From Anaeramoeba ignava (lineage: Eukaryota > Metamonada > Anaeramoebidae), in assembly GCA_028826165.1 (NCBI GenBank), contig JAPDFW010000075.1:258501-322500 (forward strand): 64,000 bases of DNA, written 5' to 3'. Each line of letters starts with the position of its first letter. The stretch's first letter is position 1. Positions 24,801 through 39,150 of this stretch are shown here, piece by piece. The translations under genes were made by a program, and so were the position numbers. The notes beneath the pieces were generated by a model. It was not told the origin of the DNA. It saw only the letters and a program-made list of their open reading frames with translations, and ran no database searches.

Positions 24801-27800
24801 ATTTTGCCGATCAAGAGGAGCAAGATGAAGAAGTACTTCTTCTTACATACACTCCATCAATGAGCATCAAGATCAGTCAGAAACACAAAGAGGTTGCCTA
24901 TCTGAAACTTGGATTCGGACTATTTGTGATGTTGAAACTTGAGTCGCCCGAAGAATCATTTGAGCTTCGCTCGGAATTCAAGAAGATCAGAGACAACTAT
25001 CTCTCATACCCCATTCGCGAAAAACGCTGCACAAATAACATCAGTCAAATGAAGTGCAGATACACTGTTACTTTAGTTGATGAGGAGACAAAAAACTCTG
25101 AAAAGAAGGAGATCAAACTCATCCCAAATTTCCTGCTTATTCCCGAAAAAAACAACCTTTTCAAAAGACTCAAACTCCGCAATCTTCACGCTGTAATACC
25201 TCAAACAAGCATTGATACGCTCATCCTTGAAATGAGACCTTCGTTCGGAAAATATCGTCTCAAATTAATTTTCCAAGAAACTGAAGATCGAGCACAATTT
25301 GTCGAAAATATGAGTTTATTCACCTCTCGAACACAATTCCAAAAGCTTCTTGATGATACACTTTTTGAACATCACATATTCCCAATTTCGTTTATCGAGA
25401 AGAACTCAAAATTCAGTTATCAGGCCACTCTTATTCTTAATGAAAAGAACCACGATCTCACGTTCCAATGGCCAAATTCCATTTTCAAGAAAGTTTTTGA
25501 TTTGGATCAATTTGAAGTTTTCGTCGATTATCAAGACTCTTGCAATCTCCACCTCATTTCAGAAGAGCAGAAATACCTGATTATCTTCCAGAATCAACAA
25601 CACCGAATTGACTTTGTGCGGTTGTTCCAGAAACAGAAGCTTTTGGGTGATAAGAAATCCGAAATCGAAGACGATCAACTAGAAACCTCAAGAGATGCCT
25701 CGCTTGATTTGAGATCAAATCTCAGTTTCCGTTATCCCAAATTCGCAATTCGTTCGTTTCATCAGAGCAAACAGGAAAAGGCTTCTCCAAACTTCTTGCA
25801 AATTCCTGACTCTCAACTTCCTCAATATGATTTTACTGTCAAACTTTATGATCCAAAAACTCAAAAGTCATCCTCTTCATCTTTTAATTTCTCAATTCAG
25901 GGCACAAAAATCACTATTGCCGAATCCCCTCAAAAATTCAAGTCCATTCGTCTTTCAAAAGATTTTCATGCAAAGTCTCCTTCTTCAGAATCACTAAACT
26001 TAGGAATTACCACAAAATCAAACACTTTGGATTTCATTTTTATGGATCTTCAAGAGAAACAAAAAGTTACAAAGCTTTTGAATCACGCTCGAAAGCTTCT
26101 CTCAATAAAATCCTTAAATGTTCAAGTTATTAATAATGATAATAATAAATCAACTAATATTCCAGGAACACTTATTTTTGAAGACCAATTTATTCTTTTG
26201 AGATATTCCTCTCAAAAAATCGCAATCCCAATATACCAATCTGGAATTCAAATGAGCCAAGAAAATCCTGATGTTTTGGACATTTATATTCCAGAATCAG
26301 GAACCATTTCCATTATTCAAATTTTATCTGATAAAACCACAAAACAGGGTATCATCCAAAAATTCATTGATATGAAGGATACTTATTATGAGAATATCCA
26401 ACAAGATCCACAAAATTTTGTTTTTGAGATTCAAGAAATCCCACAAAATCCATCAAAACCAGATTTTAATAACAACAATAATAATAATAATGAAAATCAA
26501 AACGAACAAATTTCCTCATTTTTGGTTCAAGTCGCTTCAAATCGTTCTCAAAAACAATTTATTCCTGCAGATCTTTTTTTATCTAATTTTGCTATTTCAA
26601 TTAACTACAGGCAATTCCCTAATTTTAAATTCCAAAGAAGTTTATCTAGTTTTATTCAAGTTTTTGATGAAGTTAATTTTAAAAACAGAAATTTAATTAA
26701 ATTGATTTTTGATAAATTTATTCGTACAAGTTTTGTTATTAATTTTTCCAATCAATCCGATAAAACAAATTTCTTGAATTTACTTCTTCAATTATTAGGA
26801 ATTGAATATCAAAAGAATCCATCTAAATTTAAACAAGAAAAAAAACAAATTGAAAATGAAAAACAAAATGAAAATGAAAAACAAATTGAAAATGAAAAAC
26901 AAATTGAAAATGAAAAACAAATTGAAAATGAAAATGAAAAACAAAATGAAAATGAAAATGAAAATGAAAATGAAAATGAAAATGAAAATGAAAATGAAAA
27001 TGAAAATGAAAATGAAAATGAAAATGAAAATGAAAATGAAATTGAAAAATTAAATGAACTTGAAAAACAAATTCAAAAAAAAATTGAAATTGAAAAACAA
27101 ATTGAAATTGAAAAACAAAAACAAGTTGAAAAACAACAACAAAAACAAATTAAAGAAGATTCTAAAAATAGCTTTGAAGATAGTGAAAATGAAACTCAAA
27201 ATACATCAAAATCAAAATCAAAATCAAAATCAAAATCAAAATCAAAATCAAAATCAAAATCAAATTCAAATTCAAAATCAAAATCAGATTCAAATTTAGA
27301 TTCAGAAAAAGAAAGTGAAAAAGAAAGTGAAAAAGAAAGTGAAAAAGAAAGTGAAAAAGAAAGTGAAAAAGAAAGTGATAAAGAAAGTGATAAAGAAAGT
27401 GATAAAGAAAACATGAAACAAATTTTAAATCCAAAAATGAAAAAATCAAAATCAAAATCAAAATCAAAATCAGATTCAAAATCAAATTCAAAATCAAAAT
27501 CAAAATCAAATTCAAAATCAAAATCAAATTCAAAATCAAAATCAAAATCAAAATCAAAATCAAAATCAAAATCAAAATCAAAATCAAAATCAGATTCAGA
27601 AAAAGAAAAAGAAAATAAAAAGATTCTTATTCCAACAGACTCTTTTCTTGATAACGGAAACACAGAATATAACAATACACCACCTACACCACTTACACAA
27701 GAATTCAGTGTTACATTTGTTATAAACAAAAATAAAATACAAGGTTCAATTCAAGTTGATGATTTCGATTACACATGTTTATTTCAAAAAAAAGTGATAA

Positions 27801-28219
27801 AATTCTCAATTACAAATCCATCACTTAAAATAAAAACAATTGAAAATCAAATTTTCATCAGTTTGGGAAATACATCCCTTTTCTTTCAATTTGATGATCC
27901 AAATGATCAAAGTATTTTCATGGATTATTATAGAGTTGTTCGCCAAAGTTTACATCATGTTCAAATTCTTTCTGCTTCTGATCCTCAACTTCAAAAACAA
28001 AATTGTTTCATTCGATTTTTAAATGATATTTTAATTTTCTATCTTTCTTCTAAAAATCTTACTTATAAATTATCTCAATTTAAAGTTCAAAAATCAAAAC
28101 AAAAACCAATTCTTAAATTGATTTTTGATTCACAAAATTTTTTAGTTATTCGTTTTTCAAATCCTGATAAAATGAAAAGATTTACTAATGAATTTCAAGA
28201 AATAACTTCTAAAAAGTAA
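21893..28219 (+). CDS. Giant protein with CH-like start and serial PH-like modules
   Basis: Exons 21893-22059 and 22147-28219 (87-nt phase-2 intron, gtttgt...taaag) give 2079 residues. Residues about 8-115 resemble a divergent calponin-homology domain (ICKWISLVIDKNF, LLLIETIQ, a terminal helix ending FAIIAKKNNF). After that I see about twelve modules of 85-110 residues. Each is a run of beta strands closing with a helix of the R..F type (for example ERDVFMNTYLIM, DRAQFVENMSLF, HRIDFVRLFQKQ, DKMKRFTNEFQEI). Starts are near residues 251, 341, 627, 785, 901, 1025, 1143, 1283, 1380, 1513, 1908 and 1995. This is the PH superfold pattern, but no single module is a confident match by eye. An EN, SK and EKES tract fills about 1618-1878. 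A membrane-cytoskeleton scaffold is plausible but is inference. I do not recognise an orthologue. Confidence 0.7.
26830..27610 (+). repeat. Coding low-complexity block (EN, SK, EKES) in the CH/PH-like protein
   Basis: In-frame hexamers GAAAAT (EN) at about 26850-27045, TCAAAA (SK) at 27207-27290 and 27440-27595, and a 12-mer GAAAAAGAAAGT (EKES) at 27306-27400. All units are multiples of three, so length changes preserve the frame. It links PH-like module 10 to modules 11 and 12. Confidence 0.93.
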
Positions 28220-28379
28220 AATATTAAAATTCAAATTTCAATTATTCTTTTTTAATTTTTTCTTTTTAAAAAAAACCTTTCAAAAAAAATTCAAAAATCA
28301 AAAATTCAAAATTAAAAAATTCAAAATTAAAAAATTCAATCTTTTTTCTTTTTTCTTTTTTCTTTTTTCTTTTTAAAAA

Positions 28380-31300
28380 TTATTTCCTTTCAAAAGTTAA
28401 TAAGTGTCTTTGATTTTCAACTAATTCTCTAATTTTTTGAACTTGTTCAAGTCTTTGATCTATTTTTGATTTTAAATCTTTCAAATCAAACATTTCCTTT
28501 TTATGTTTTTTAAATTATTAAAAATTAAAAATTAAAAATTAAAAATTAAAAATTAAAAATTAAAAATTAAAATTACTTTTGAAATTAAACCAATATGTCT
28601 TTTAAGTTGAATAAGATGCTCAATAAATCCAATTAATAATTCAAGTAATTCAATCAATCCACTACAAATCTTATTTTCTACAACTTCATCTAATTTACCT
28701 TGTTTTTTCATCTTTTTCTGTAAATTATCAACATAATTCATTGTTTGAACAAAAAGTTTTTCAATATTAAAATAACTTAATTGAATATCATTGAAAAATT
28801 TAGTCATTTTTTCAAATTCTTGTGGAGAATCCTTTTCAAATAATTCAATATATTCTTTTTGTTTTTTTGAATCAACATTAATTTTCAAATTTGAAATTGA
28901 AAAAATATCAATATTAAAAATTTCATTCTTAATGATTTTCTGATTAATTTTTCCTTTCATATTTTCTTGTGAATCAAGATAAAAAGCCTCAAAATTAATA
29001 ATTGCTTCATGAAAAGTATCCATTTTTTTGGAGTAAAAATTAAAAATTTCAGAAATTGGTTCAGTTTCAATTTTTTGTAAATCATTTTCAAATTGATCTT
29101 CGTTTTCAATAAAAGAATCATCTCTTTCTAAAATTTGTTTTTCTTCTAAAGAATCTTCTTGAATATCATCATCATCATTATCACCATGTTTTGGAATACT
29201 ATTAGAACCATCGTTTTTGTCTACTAAATCGGATGTGAATTCTTTAGAATCAGAAAATTCATTATCATCAAAATTTTCTGAATTTGATTTTACTTTTTTG
29301 ATATTAATATTATCATTTTCATTATCAATTTTATTTTCATCTTGAATATTTTTCTCACTATTAACATTTTCATTATTATTTTCATTTTGATTTTTAATTT
29401 CATTCTTGATATTATCATTATCGCTATCACTATCAAGATTAATATTAATATCAATATTATCATCACTATTAATATTAAGATCAATATTTTCATCAGTATT
29501 AATATTAAGATCAATATTTTCATCAGTTTTATCATTTTCATTATTTTCTTTATTTTCATCATTTTCATCATTTTCATTATTTTTATCATTTTCATTATTT
29601 TTATCATTTTCATTATTTTCTTTATTTTCATTATTTTTATCAGTTTTATCAGTTTTATCAGTTTTATCAGTTTTTCATCATCATAATCACTATCTCTCTC
29701 AGTTGAATCTTCATCACTTGATTCAAAAATACTTCCTGAATTAAAATCATTTAATTCTTGAGTTTTTGTACTTTCATCATCATCATCATCTTCATCTTCA
29801 TCTTCATCATCATCATTTAAAGGATTTTGTTGAAGAGATAAACGAAGACGTTCTCTTAAATCAATTCCAGGAAGTAATCAAACTAATCGATCCATCATCA
29901 CGAATTAAAACAGGATCTTCATCAATTACTTCATGATCCGATTTGGAAAGTTCTTCTGTTTTGTTTGTTTCATCATCTGATGAGAGTTTGAACATGTCTT
30001 CTGTGTTTTCTTGAATTTCTTTGAGTTGTTGAGGTGTGAGTTTTATAGTATGACCTGAAAATTCATGAACAGATGTTTTCTTTTTATTTTGTAACGAAGT
30101 ATCATTTTTGATACCTTGATCTTCTTGAGCATCAAAACCAACACTTCGATGGTTTCTTTTGTTTCGTAATTTCTGAGGTTCTTTTGTATGCTTTTTATTT
30201 GGTAATTGACGCTGTGTTTGTGGTGATGTTTTATGATTTTGGGATTGAGTTGGTTCATGCTCTTCAGAAATTTGGGATTCATTATCACTAAGTAAACTAA
30301 GTGAATGTTCTGAGAAATCATTATTCAAATCATAATCACCATCATCATAGTCCTCACTATTTGATTCGGATTTTGAATCCGATTCATAACCATCAATTCC
30401 GTTTGAATCTCCCAGATCAATCATGTTATTCATGTGGGTGTTTAGCTCAGGAAGTGATGTTAATCCAGATGCAAGTGATGGTCCTTTTGTTATTTTTGGA
30501 TCTTCATTTGTTTTGTTCATTTCTCTGGATTTTCTTTTATCAAGTGCGAAAATATCATGAACTTCCCCAGATGTTCTTTGCTTGATTTTCTGTATCATTC
30601 GCACTGATTTAAACGATTGTTCCTGAGGAAGATTAATCTCGGGAAGAGTTTGTGTTTTTGTGTCAACTTGGAATGTTATTTTTTTCATTTTGTTGTTTCT
30701 CACAATTATATCAATTATTTGCAAAGCTGGTCCCGATTTTGATGTATTTGATAATTCAATTAATCTTGATGCCAATTCATGTGCTATTTTACCTGGAATT
30801 TCTTCATGTGAAAGTTTATGGTTTTGGAATAATATATTGAAAATGTTGAAAAACTCTCTTCTATAATTATCTGAACAAGAAACAATTGCCTGAAGTAAGA
30901 AATTAAAGATGAATGATTTGTGTGTAGGAAAGAATTCCTTAGTAATTGGTTCTTCTAGGTCTTGCAATAAATTGTTTTGGTCTTCATATTTTCCCTCTGA
31001 ATAATCTTTTAAAATGGAAGATATTTTTTCTAATTCGAATTTTTCTGCAAGATTTGCTAAATTATAGGCAACTGGATAAGTTTGATTTGCTTCCTCAGTT
31101 TTCATTAATTTGCAAATCCAAGGAAGTAATCCTAGTAAGCTTTTCAATAATCTTGAAGGACCTTTTTCAATGATTTCATCATTTTCAAAAAGTGTAAGTT
31201 TTGATAAAATTCTAAAAGTGATATCTTCAGTTCCAGAGAAGTTAAATCCTTTTAATATTAAAGGTTGAATTCCAGAAAAAGGCGGATCCCTAAATTTATA

Positions 31301-34300
31301 AATTCAAAATAAATTCAAAATAAATTCAAAATTTAAATATTAAATATTTAAATATTAAAATATTAACCATTTTTCGGGTATTGTCTGTTTTAGTTTTTGT
31401 GGAATATCCTCATTTTGTATTCCAATATCAAGAAGATTCTCAACTAAAATCAATACAAATGTAAAAACTCTTTCATGATCAGCTTGCAATAAAGCAACAG
31501 ATGCCCAAAACAAAGAAGGATAATTACTCAAACTTTCTGCACGATTTGCAATATGTTGCAAAGTGGATATAATTTCCAAAGTAAATATCATTAATTTTTC
31601 CAATGATTTTGAAGAAAGTGTCGCAAGAAGAAGATCAATAACTTCGTTGATTTGTTTTCTTGTAACATTTGTAATCAAACTGCGATAAATTTGATGAGAA
31701 CGAACACAAATATGAAGATTTGAATGTGAAAGTTCTTCTCCATAATAATTCATTTTTGTCGACCATTTAAATGCTTCATGACACCATTTTTCTTGTATTT
31801 TGGGCTTAAAAGAACGGAATAAATCAACGACTTGAATAATTAAATTTGTTAATTCCATTTGATCCTTTGCAAATGGCTCATTTGAATAAATATTTTCTCT
31901 TGAAAATAAAGGTTTTTCATCTGATGTTATTTGATCAATTAATTCGATTCCTTGATTGATTTGATTGCTTTTTAGTGAATATGGTCCATTTATAACTAAT
32001 GATAATAAAAGGTTCACAAGAAATAACTTGCAATTTTGATAAACAGCAATGTATTTATGATCGAGATTTGTGAATATCACATGAAGTAATAAAGGAAGAT
32101 GTCTGGAGTATTTTGTTTTTGCTTCCGAAACCATTTCTGATAATAAAATTATTGAAACTTCTCTACGTTTTAATTTGATTAACTGTATATTTTTTGTGTT
32201 TGATGGTGTTGTGTTTGCAACTACTGTTGGTGTAGTAAATGATATTGATTTCTCAACTATTTTTGTTTGAATATTATCAGTACTTCTATATTCATTTATT
32301 AGTAAATTTTCTTCATTGTTATTCTCTTTATCAGAATTTTTATCCTCAAGATTGCTTTTTAATTGTGAATCTGATTCAATTTCTTGATGTTTTTGGTAAC
32401 TATTATCTTTTCTGTTTTAATTTTCGAATATTTTAAATATGAATATAAATATAAATATAAATATAAATATAAATATAAATATAAATATAAATATAAATAT
32501 AAATATAAATATAAATATAAATATAAATATGAATATAAATATTTTTTCCAATTATTTATTTTGTATTTTACGGAGAATATAAATATAAATATAAATATAA
32601 ATATAAATATAAATAAAATATAAATATAAATATAAATATAAATATCTTAAATAAATAAAATAAATATTTTTGCAATAAATTTAAATATAAATATAAATAT
32701 AAATATAAATATAAATAAATAAAATTTTATAAATAATTTTTGAAATAAATTATTAAATAAATTTTTAAATAATTTTTAATTTTACGGAGAATAAATTTTT
32801 AAATTTTTTTTTGAATAAAATTTAATTTTTGAATAAGAAAAAAAAATCTCCTTTTTTTCTTCTTAAATAAATAACAATTCTTTTTGCAATTTTGAAATAA
32901 ATTATTAAATAAAATTTTTAAAATAAATTTTTAAATAATTTTTAAATAGATTTTTAAATTACATTTTCAAGTCCACTTCCAACAAGAAAATCAACAATAG
33001 CATTAGCATTAACAGCATTACTTGCTATTGCTCCCCAAACTTCTTCCATAATATCTGAATATTGTCCAAAATCTTTAGTTGTAATTTCAAGTAATGAATT
33101 AAGAATCAATATAAAATTAACAAGTATTCTAGGTTCTGATTTATCATATTTAATTTGATTCAACCATGGAACAAGATATCTCATCATAGATTTTTTTACA
33201 TACTTTTTTTTTTCAAATTGAATTAATTTATTTCAAATTAAATTTGAAAATAAATAATTTTTTTTTACTTTAACAGATTCTAAATTTAATAATTGGTGTC
33301 TCATTTGATTATCAATTAACCAATAACGTGTATTAATTTCTTTAAACATATCAAATGCCAATTCTGGTTTTTTTGATGCTAACATTCTACTTAATTGAAT
33401 CTAATAGAAGAATTTTAAATTAAATTAAATATTTTGAATTAAATTAAATATTTTGAATTAAATTAAATATTTTGAATTAAATTAAATATTTTGAATTAAA
33501 TTAAATATTTTGAATTAAATTAAATATTTTGAATTAAATTAAATATTTTGAATTAAATTAAATATTTTAAATTAAATTAAATATTTTAAATTAAATTAAA
33601 TATTTTAAATTAAATTAAATATTTTGAATTAAATTAAATATTTTAAATTAAATTAAATTGAATTAAATTAAATATTTTGAATTAAATTAAATATTTTGAA
33701 TTAAATTAAATATTTTAAATTAAATTAAATATTTTGAATTAAATTAAATATTTTGAATTAAATTAAATATTTTGAATTAAATTAAATATTTTAAATTGAA
33801 TTAAATATTTTGAATTAAATTAAATATTTTAAATTAAATTAAATATTTTAAATTAAATTAAATTGAATTAAATATTTTGAATTAAATTAAATATTTTGAA
33901 TTAAATTAAATTTTTGTTTTCTACTTGTGTCTGCATAAGTGTTTCAGGAACTCCTCCTAAACTTGGTACAAAACAAGGAAATCCTTCTAATTTTTCATTT
34001 TCAAATATCTTTGGAATAAAAAATCTTATCATTTCTGTAATTTGTCTTCTAACTTCACGATTTCTTGAAGTAATTTTAAATAGAATTAAATTCAAAATAA
34101 CTGGAATATCAATAGAAATATTATCACGAATAATGATTTCTGTTAAAGCAATAGTAAAGGCATCTGAAGATACTTCTGAATTGCTACAAAATGCTTGCTC
34201 AATATAACGAGGAAGCAAGTATTCTGTATTGTATCGAAGAAAATTTTTGATTGAAGTTTGGCCAATTACTCGAATATAATATTGTCTTGATTGTAATAAT

Positions 34301-37300
34301 CGGAAAATCCATTTAAAAACAAGCCCATCAACACTTGTATCGTTTTGATCAAAAAAAGATCCTGATAATAACATGCACATAGATTTAAGACACATGTATT
34401 CAATAGATTTCTGATCAAGCTTAAATACTCCAACATATTTTTGTTGTTCATTCATATCTTTCACTTTTTCCTTGATAAATTGACTAAATCGATCCTCCAT
34501 TTTTTGTAATAATGATGTATTTTCAATCCCACAATAATCATATAATATCAAAAATAATTCTTTCCGTTGATTTGATGGAAAATCCATTTCATTAATAATT
34601 GAAAGGTTTGCATAATGATATATTAAAAGTGCAAAATTATAAATAAGAAATGCTAAATCTGGATTGTCATTTTGCATTGGACTTAAAATGTATGTTTTGA
34701 TTTGTGTGATATATCGATAAATTGTTGTTGAAATTTCTGGATCTTTTTTGAAGTCATCAGGATCTAATAATTGCGTAAAAACTCTTAAAATTCCTGATTT
34801 ATTATTTAAAACAAATTGAAAAATAAAATAAAATTAAAATAAATTTCTTCTTTTTTTTATACCTGTTATTGATGTTAAAAGTCTTGAATTATGCTTTGAA
34901 ATTTTTTCTTTTTCTTTCTGGGAAACTATTTCTTTTATAATTGGTTCAATTTCTTGAGAAAAATAAGAAAATGCTTTTACATTCACTTGAGATAAAGCCT
35001 TTTTAAAAAGAAAAGAAAGAAAGAAAGAAAGAAAATTTTTGTTTTAAATAATAAATCAATAAATCATTTGAGAAAAAAAAATATCAAATTTATGATTTAT
35101 TCACTTACTAAAATTGCTCCATTATTATGATTTTCAAGTTTGCTTTTCAAAAAAGGAACCAAATGTTGGAATAAATTCTTAGTTGATGTTTGTAAATCTT
35201 TTTTTAAATAAAATTTTAATCCAAAATATTTAAATAAAATTTTAATTCAAAAAAAAAAATTAAAATTTACCAGGTTGTATTTGTGCTATTGATGTTGCAA
35301 GCATTGAAAAACGATACCATTTTTGAACAGTTTCAAAAAATACTTTGGATAATTTATTCGAATTAATTTTTGTTAGTACTTCCATATTAAATGAATAAAC
35401 TTTTGACAAAACCTATTGATATTATTTATTATTATTAATTATTTATTTATTATTATTTATTATTTAAAATACTTTTGGAAAACAAAATTCAACAACTTCT
35501 GGATAAAGTCTAGATAATATTTTAACCATTTTGCATAAATAAAACATCCATTTTGTTCCTTCTTCTTCTGCAATTACTTCATCAATTGTTGGTGGTTTTT
35601 GTTGCTCATTTTGTTGTTGGCGAGTAATTAACTAAATTATAAAAAGAATAAATTTGTTTTTTTTTTTTGAACATTTCATGTTTTTGAATATTTTTTTTTG
35701 AATTCAAAAATTTATAAATACTTGAACAAGTGAAGATATTTTAGTTGCATCAAGAATCACTTGACTACTAACTTCATTCCATGATTCTTCAAATATATCA
35801 ATCACACGTTGATTTTGAAATAAAAGATCGATATCATCAACTGATGAATTTTAAGATGAAAATAAAAATAAGCAATTAATTAATTAATTAATATATATAT
35901 ATAATTATTACCTTTTTCAGCATCTTTTTCAGAAGGTAATGAAACCATTTCATTTAAAACACGAATTTTGCGAAGAATTTCAAGTGATTGTTTTCGAATA
36001 TCATAATTCGTATTACAAAGGAAAATTATTGTAATACTTTCAATTTGAAAAATATCATCAATTTTTGTAGAATTATGTTCTTCTTTTGCACAATCAATCC
36101 AAATTGTGATTAATTCAGAAAATTTTGTGATTAAATCAGAAATTAATTTTGGGTAATCTTCAGGAATAGTCAGGATGTTGTTTCCAAATTCAAGAATTAA
36201 ATTCATTCTTAATTGGGGATAATTAACTATTATTTTTTTCAATGTTGTTATTGCTGAAGTTGAAATATCTTCCTTTAAATGTGTTGTATATTTCGATAAC
36301 ATTTGAAGAATTTTCTTTGGAAATGGAAGAACATGAGGAGTTACATCAATACATTGTTTAAGGATTTCTAATCCTTTTCTTTTTTCTCTAGATAAAAGCT
36401 CTTTGTCTAATAAATATTTTAATATTTTAATAATTTAATAATTTAATAATTTAATATTTTAATAATTTAATATTTTAATAATTTAATAATTTAATATTTT
36501 AATAATTTAATAATTTAATAATAATTTAATATTTTAATATTTTAATAATTTAATATTTTAATAATTTATTAATTTAATATTTTAATATTTTAATATTTTA
36601 ATATTTTAATATTTTAATATTTTAATATTTTAATATTTTAATATTTTAATATTTTAATATTTTAATATTTTAATATTTTAATATTTTAATAATTTAATAT
36701 TTTAAATTTTTAATATTTTAATATTTTTATTTTAATTTTTAATATTTTTAATATTTTAATATTTTAATATTGTTTTTTAATATTTTTAATATTTTTTATT
36801 TTATTTTAATATTTTAATAATATTTTTTTAATAATTTTTAAATTTTAAATTTTAATATTTTTAATATTTTAATATTTTAATATTTTAATATTTTAATATT
36901 TTAATATTTTAATATTTTAATATATTTTTAAATTAATTTTAATTTTAATATTTTAATAATTTAATATTTTAATATTTTAATATTTTAATATTTTAATAAT
37001 TTTAAATTTTATTTTAATATTTTAATATTTTAATATTTTAATATTTTAATAATTTAATATTTTAATATTTTAATATTTTAATATTTTAATAATTTAATAT
37101 TTTAATATTTTAATAATTTAATATTTTAATAATATTTTAAATTAATTTAATATTTTACCAGTTGGTCTTTTTTGATCTTGTGATGATGTAATTAAATTCC
37201 CAACTTGTCGATCATACAAAGTAAAATATTTCTCAACAATCGGTTTAAGTTTTGAAAAATTTTGTTCTAAATCTCCTTGATTTTGTTTTCCAATATATGT

Positions 37301-38988
37301 TATCTTTTGAGTTTTTGGATCTTCAAAATGATTTGTTATAACAAGAAGACTTCGAATTCCAAGAGAAACAGATTCTAATGAGTCAAGATTAACAAGATCA
37401 AGAACAATTTTTTCAATTGCGAATTTTAAATTCCAATTTGAAATCACACCAACAATTCCAGAAAGAAGATTTAATATAACAGGGTCTAAAAGTATATTGC
37501 TTTTCTTCTTGTGGAAAAATAATTGAGAAATAAATGAATCAATTTGACTAATAATTTTGTTTTGATCAGAATCAGCATATTTCCCAAGAAAAACTTGTAA
37601 AAATATTGAATAGCATTCAATCGCAATTGCTTTTCCATGTTTGTATTGAAACATTTTCTCAATCAAATTTGTGACTGATTTGTAATTTTGAAGAAAAAAG
37701 TTTTTTTCTGAACAAGCAAGTAAAGTAACTAATAATCTCAAATTGAAAAGTTGCTCTCGAAGTTTCTTTGATTGCTTAAATATCTTCTCAAAGGATTCTT
37801 GAACCTTTTTTTGCCATTTACTTAAATCAAGATTTGGATCGAATTCAATTGATGAAATTTTTTCAAGCATTTTTGAAATGGATTCAAAAAAGAAATGCAA
37901 ATTTGAACTTTTGAGTTTTGATGAAATTTTAAATGCTTCAGTAAGAAAATTGTAAGAAAGATATATTTCTTTTTGTGTTTGAAGATTAAAAGATGAAAAT
38001 CTCATGATCCGAATCCACATTTGCTGATTAGAATGCTTATCTTGAATATGAGGGAAAAATAGTTCTGAAATTAATTCAATTTTTTGACTTGAAATTATTT
38101 CCAAAATTTCTCCATATAAATCTCTTAAATAAATTTTGTTTGTAATATAAACTAATGATGTTGGTTCAAGTTTGTCCAATTCTAAATCTAAACTAATTAA
38201 TGACGATGAAATTATTAATAATACTTTTGATAGTATTTTTTGTGATTCTGGATTGATTGTTTTTTGTGATTCAAGTATTTTTTTAAAAGAAAAAGCAAAT
38301 AAAGCTTGTTTGAATAACTTTTTTTTTTGTTTTAAAAATAAATAAATTTTTAAATAATTTATTTTAGATTTAAAAAGAAATTTTATACTTGAATTTGTTC
38401 AATTTTAAGTTCAAAAGGATCAGCTCTTGTTGATTTTTTTCTATTATTTTGTTTTTTTAAAAGATAAATTTAAAATTTTGTCAAAATGAGAAAAAAAAAA
38501 AATTTTTCCGTTTGATTGAAAAAAGAAAAAAGAAAAAGAAAAAGAAAAAGAAGAAGAAAAAAAAAAGCAAAGAAGTAAAAAATTAAAAAAATTTTTTTTA
38601 CGCTGAAAGTCTTAAACTGCTTAAAGATTTTCTACTTTTTCTTGATATTTGAAATGATACAACTTTAACATCTTTACTTAATATTTGTTCTCTCCAGTCA
38701 ACTAACCCAGAAATTAAACTAGAAAAACAACAATCAGATATTGCTGAAATTGAACGAAGTGCAGAATTAAATTCTTCTTGATTTTCAAGAATTGGAAAGC
38801 ACAAAATGTTAAAAGATTTCTATTTTCAAAAAGGAAAAAAAAACAAATTTTATAATTTATATTTTTTTTATTTTTTTATTTTTTATTTTTTTTACTGATT
38901 TTTCAAATTTTTTAATTAAAGCTTCAGAGATTAAAATTAATTGAGTGAATAATTTATGAACTATAATATCTTGAAAACCGTTTTCCAT
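28380..38988 (-). CDS. Furry/Mor2/Tao3 cell-morphogenesis scaffold
   Basis: Sixteen exons: 38896-38988, 38602-38819, 38389-38440, 37159-38317, 35912-36406, 35722-35840, 35473-35631, 35271-35412, 35109-35197, 34863-34998, 33925-34793, 33269-33400, 32963-33202, 31368-32399, 28577-31289, 28380-28496; about 2590 residues. Family landmarks are the N-terminal EEFNSALRSISAISDCCFSSLISGLVDW, GLEILKQCIDVTPHVLP, MMRYLVPWLNQI followed by EEVWGAIASN, and WDPPFSGIQPLILKG then LLGLLPWICKL. Furry proteins are HEAT-repeat scaffolds that activate NDR/LATS kinases and control polarity. An acidic linker (about 30430-29040) precedes a coiled-coil tail. Within exon 15 the frame breaks near 29870 and again near 29680 (an A-run one base short). 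The 5' edge of exon 14 (about 32399) does not fit the phase of exon 13, so that junction is uncertain. Confidence 0.82.
32430..32720. repeat. ATAAAT hexamer array in a Furry intron
   Basis: ATAAAT units at 32437-32530, 32577-32645 and 32685-32722, inside the intron between 32400 and 32962. The rest of that intron is A/T-rich with two copies of TTTACGGAGAATA, at about 32568 and 32782. Confidence 0.88.
33401..33924 (-). repeat. Furry intron array, 19-bp ATTAAATTAAATATTTTGA
   Basis: A 524-nt phase-0 intron (minus strand gtagaa...attag) built from a 19-bp unit with TTTTGA/TTTTAA alternation. Copies are nearly identical, with two shortened units near 33650 and 33862. Confidence 0.92.
36407..37158 (-). 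repeat. Furry intron array, TAATATTTT units
   Basis: A 752-nt phase-1 intron (minus strand gtaaaa...attag) of TAATATTTT and TAATAATTT units. The splice joins QKRPT to KELLSREKRKGLEIL through a GAC codon. Confidence 0.92.
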
Positions 38989-39009
38989 TTCTTTTAAAAA
39001 TAAATGAAA

Positions 39010-39150
39010 ATCAAAAAAAAATAAAAAAATGAAAAAAAAAATGAAAAAAATTTTATTTTCATTTTTTTTTTCAAAATTAAATTAAAACTTTAAAAACAAA
39101 TTTAAAAACAAATTTAAAAATTAAAAAATTAAAAATTTAAAAATTTAAAA
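39010..39150. promoter_or_regulatory. Divergent leader region, Furry (-) and ERI1-like copy 1 (+)
   Basis: Only 162 bp separate the two start codons. The Furry side reads AAAATGAAAAAAAAAATGA on the plus strand, which is TCATTTTTTTTTTCATTTT on the coding strand. The ERI1 side reads TTTTATTTTCATTTTTTTTT. Each gene thus has the same T-rich leader in its own orientation. A promoter or 5'-UTR role is inferred from recurrence at other genes. Confidence 0.45.

Noticed and set aside
29290-29744. MKMIKIMKM and FIIFIIF frames on both strands
   Set aside because: They are alternate frames of the acidic N/D/E linker of the Furry gene, displaced by an A-run indel near 29680.
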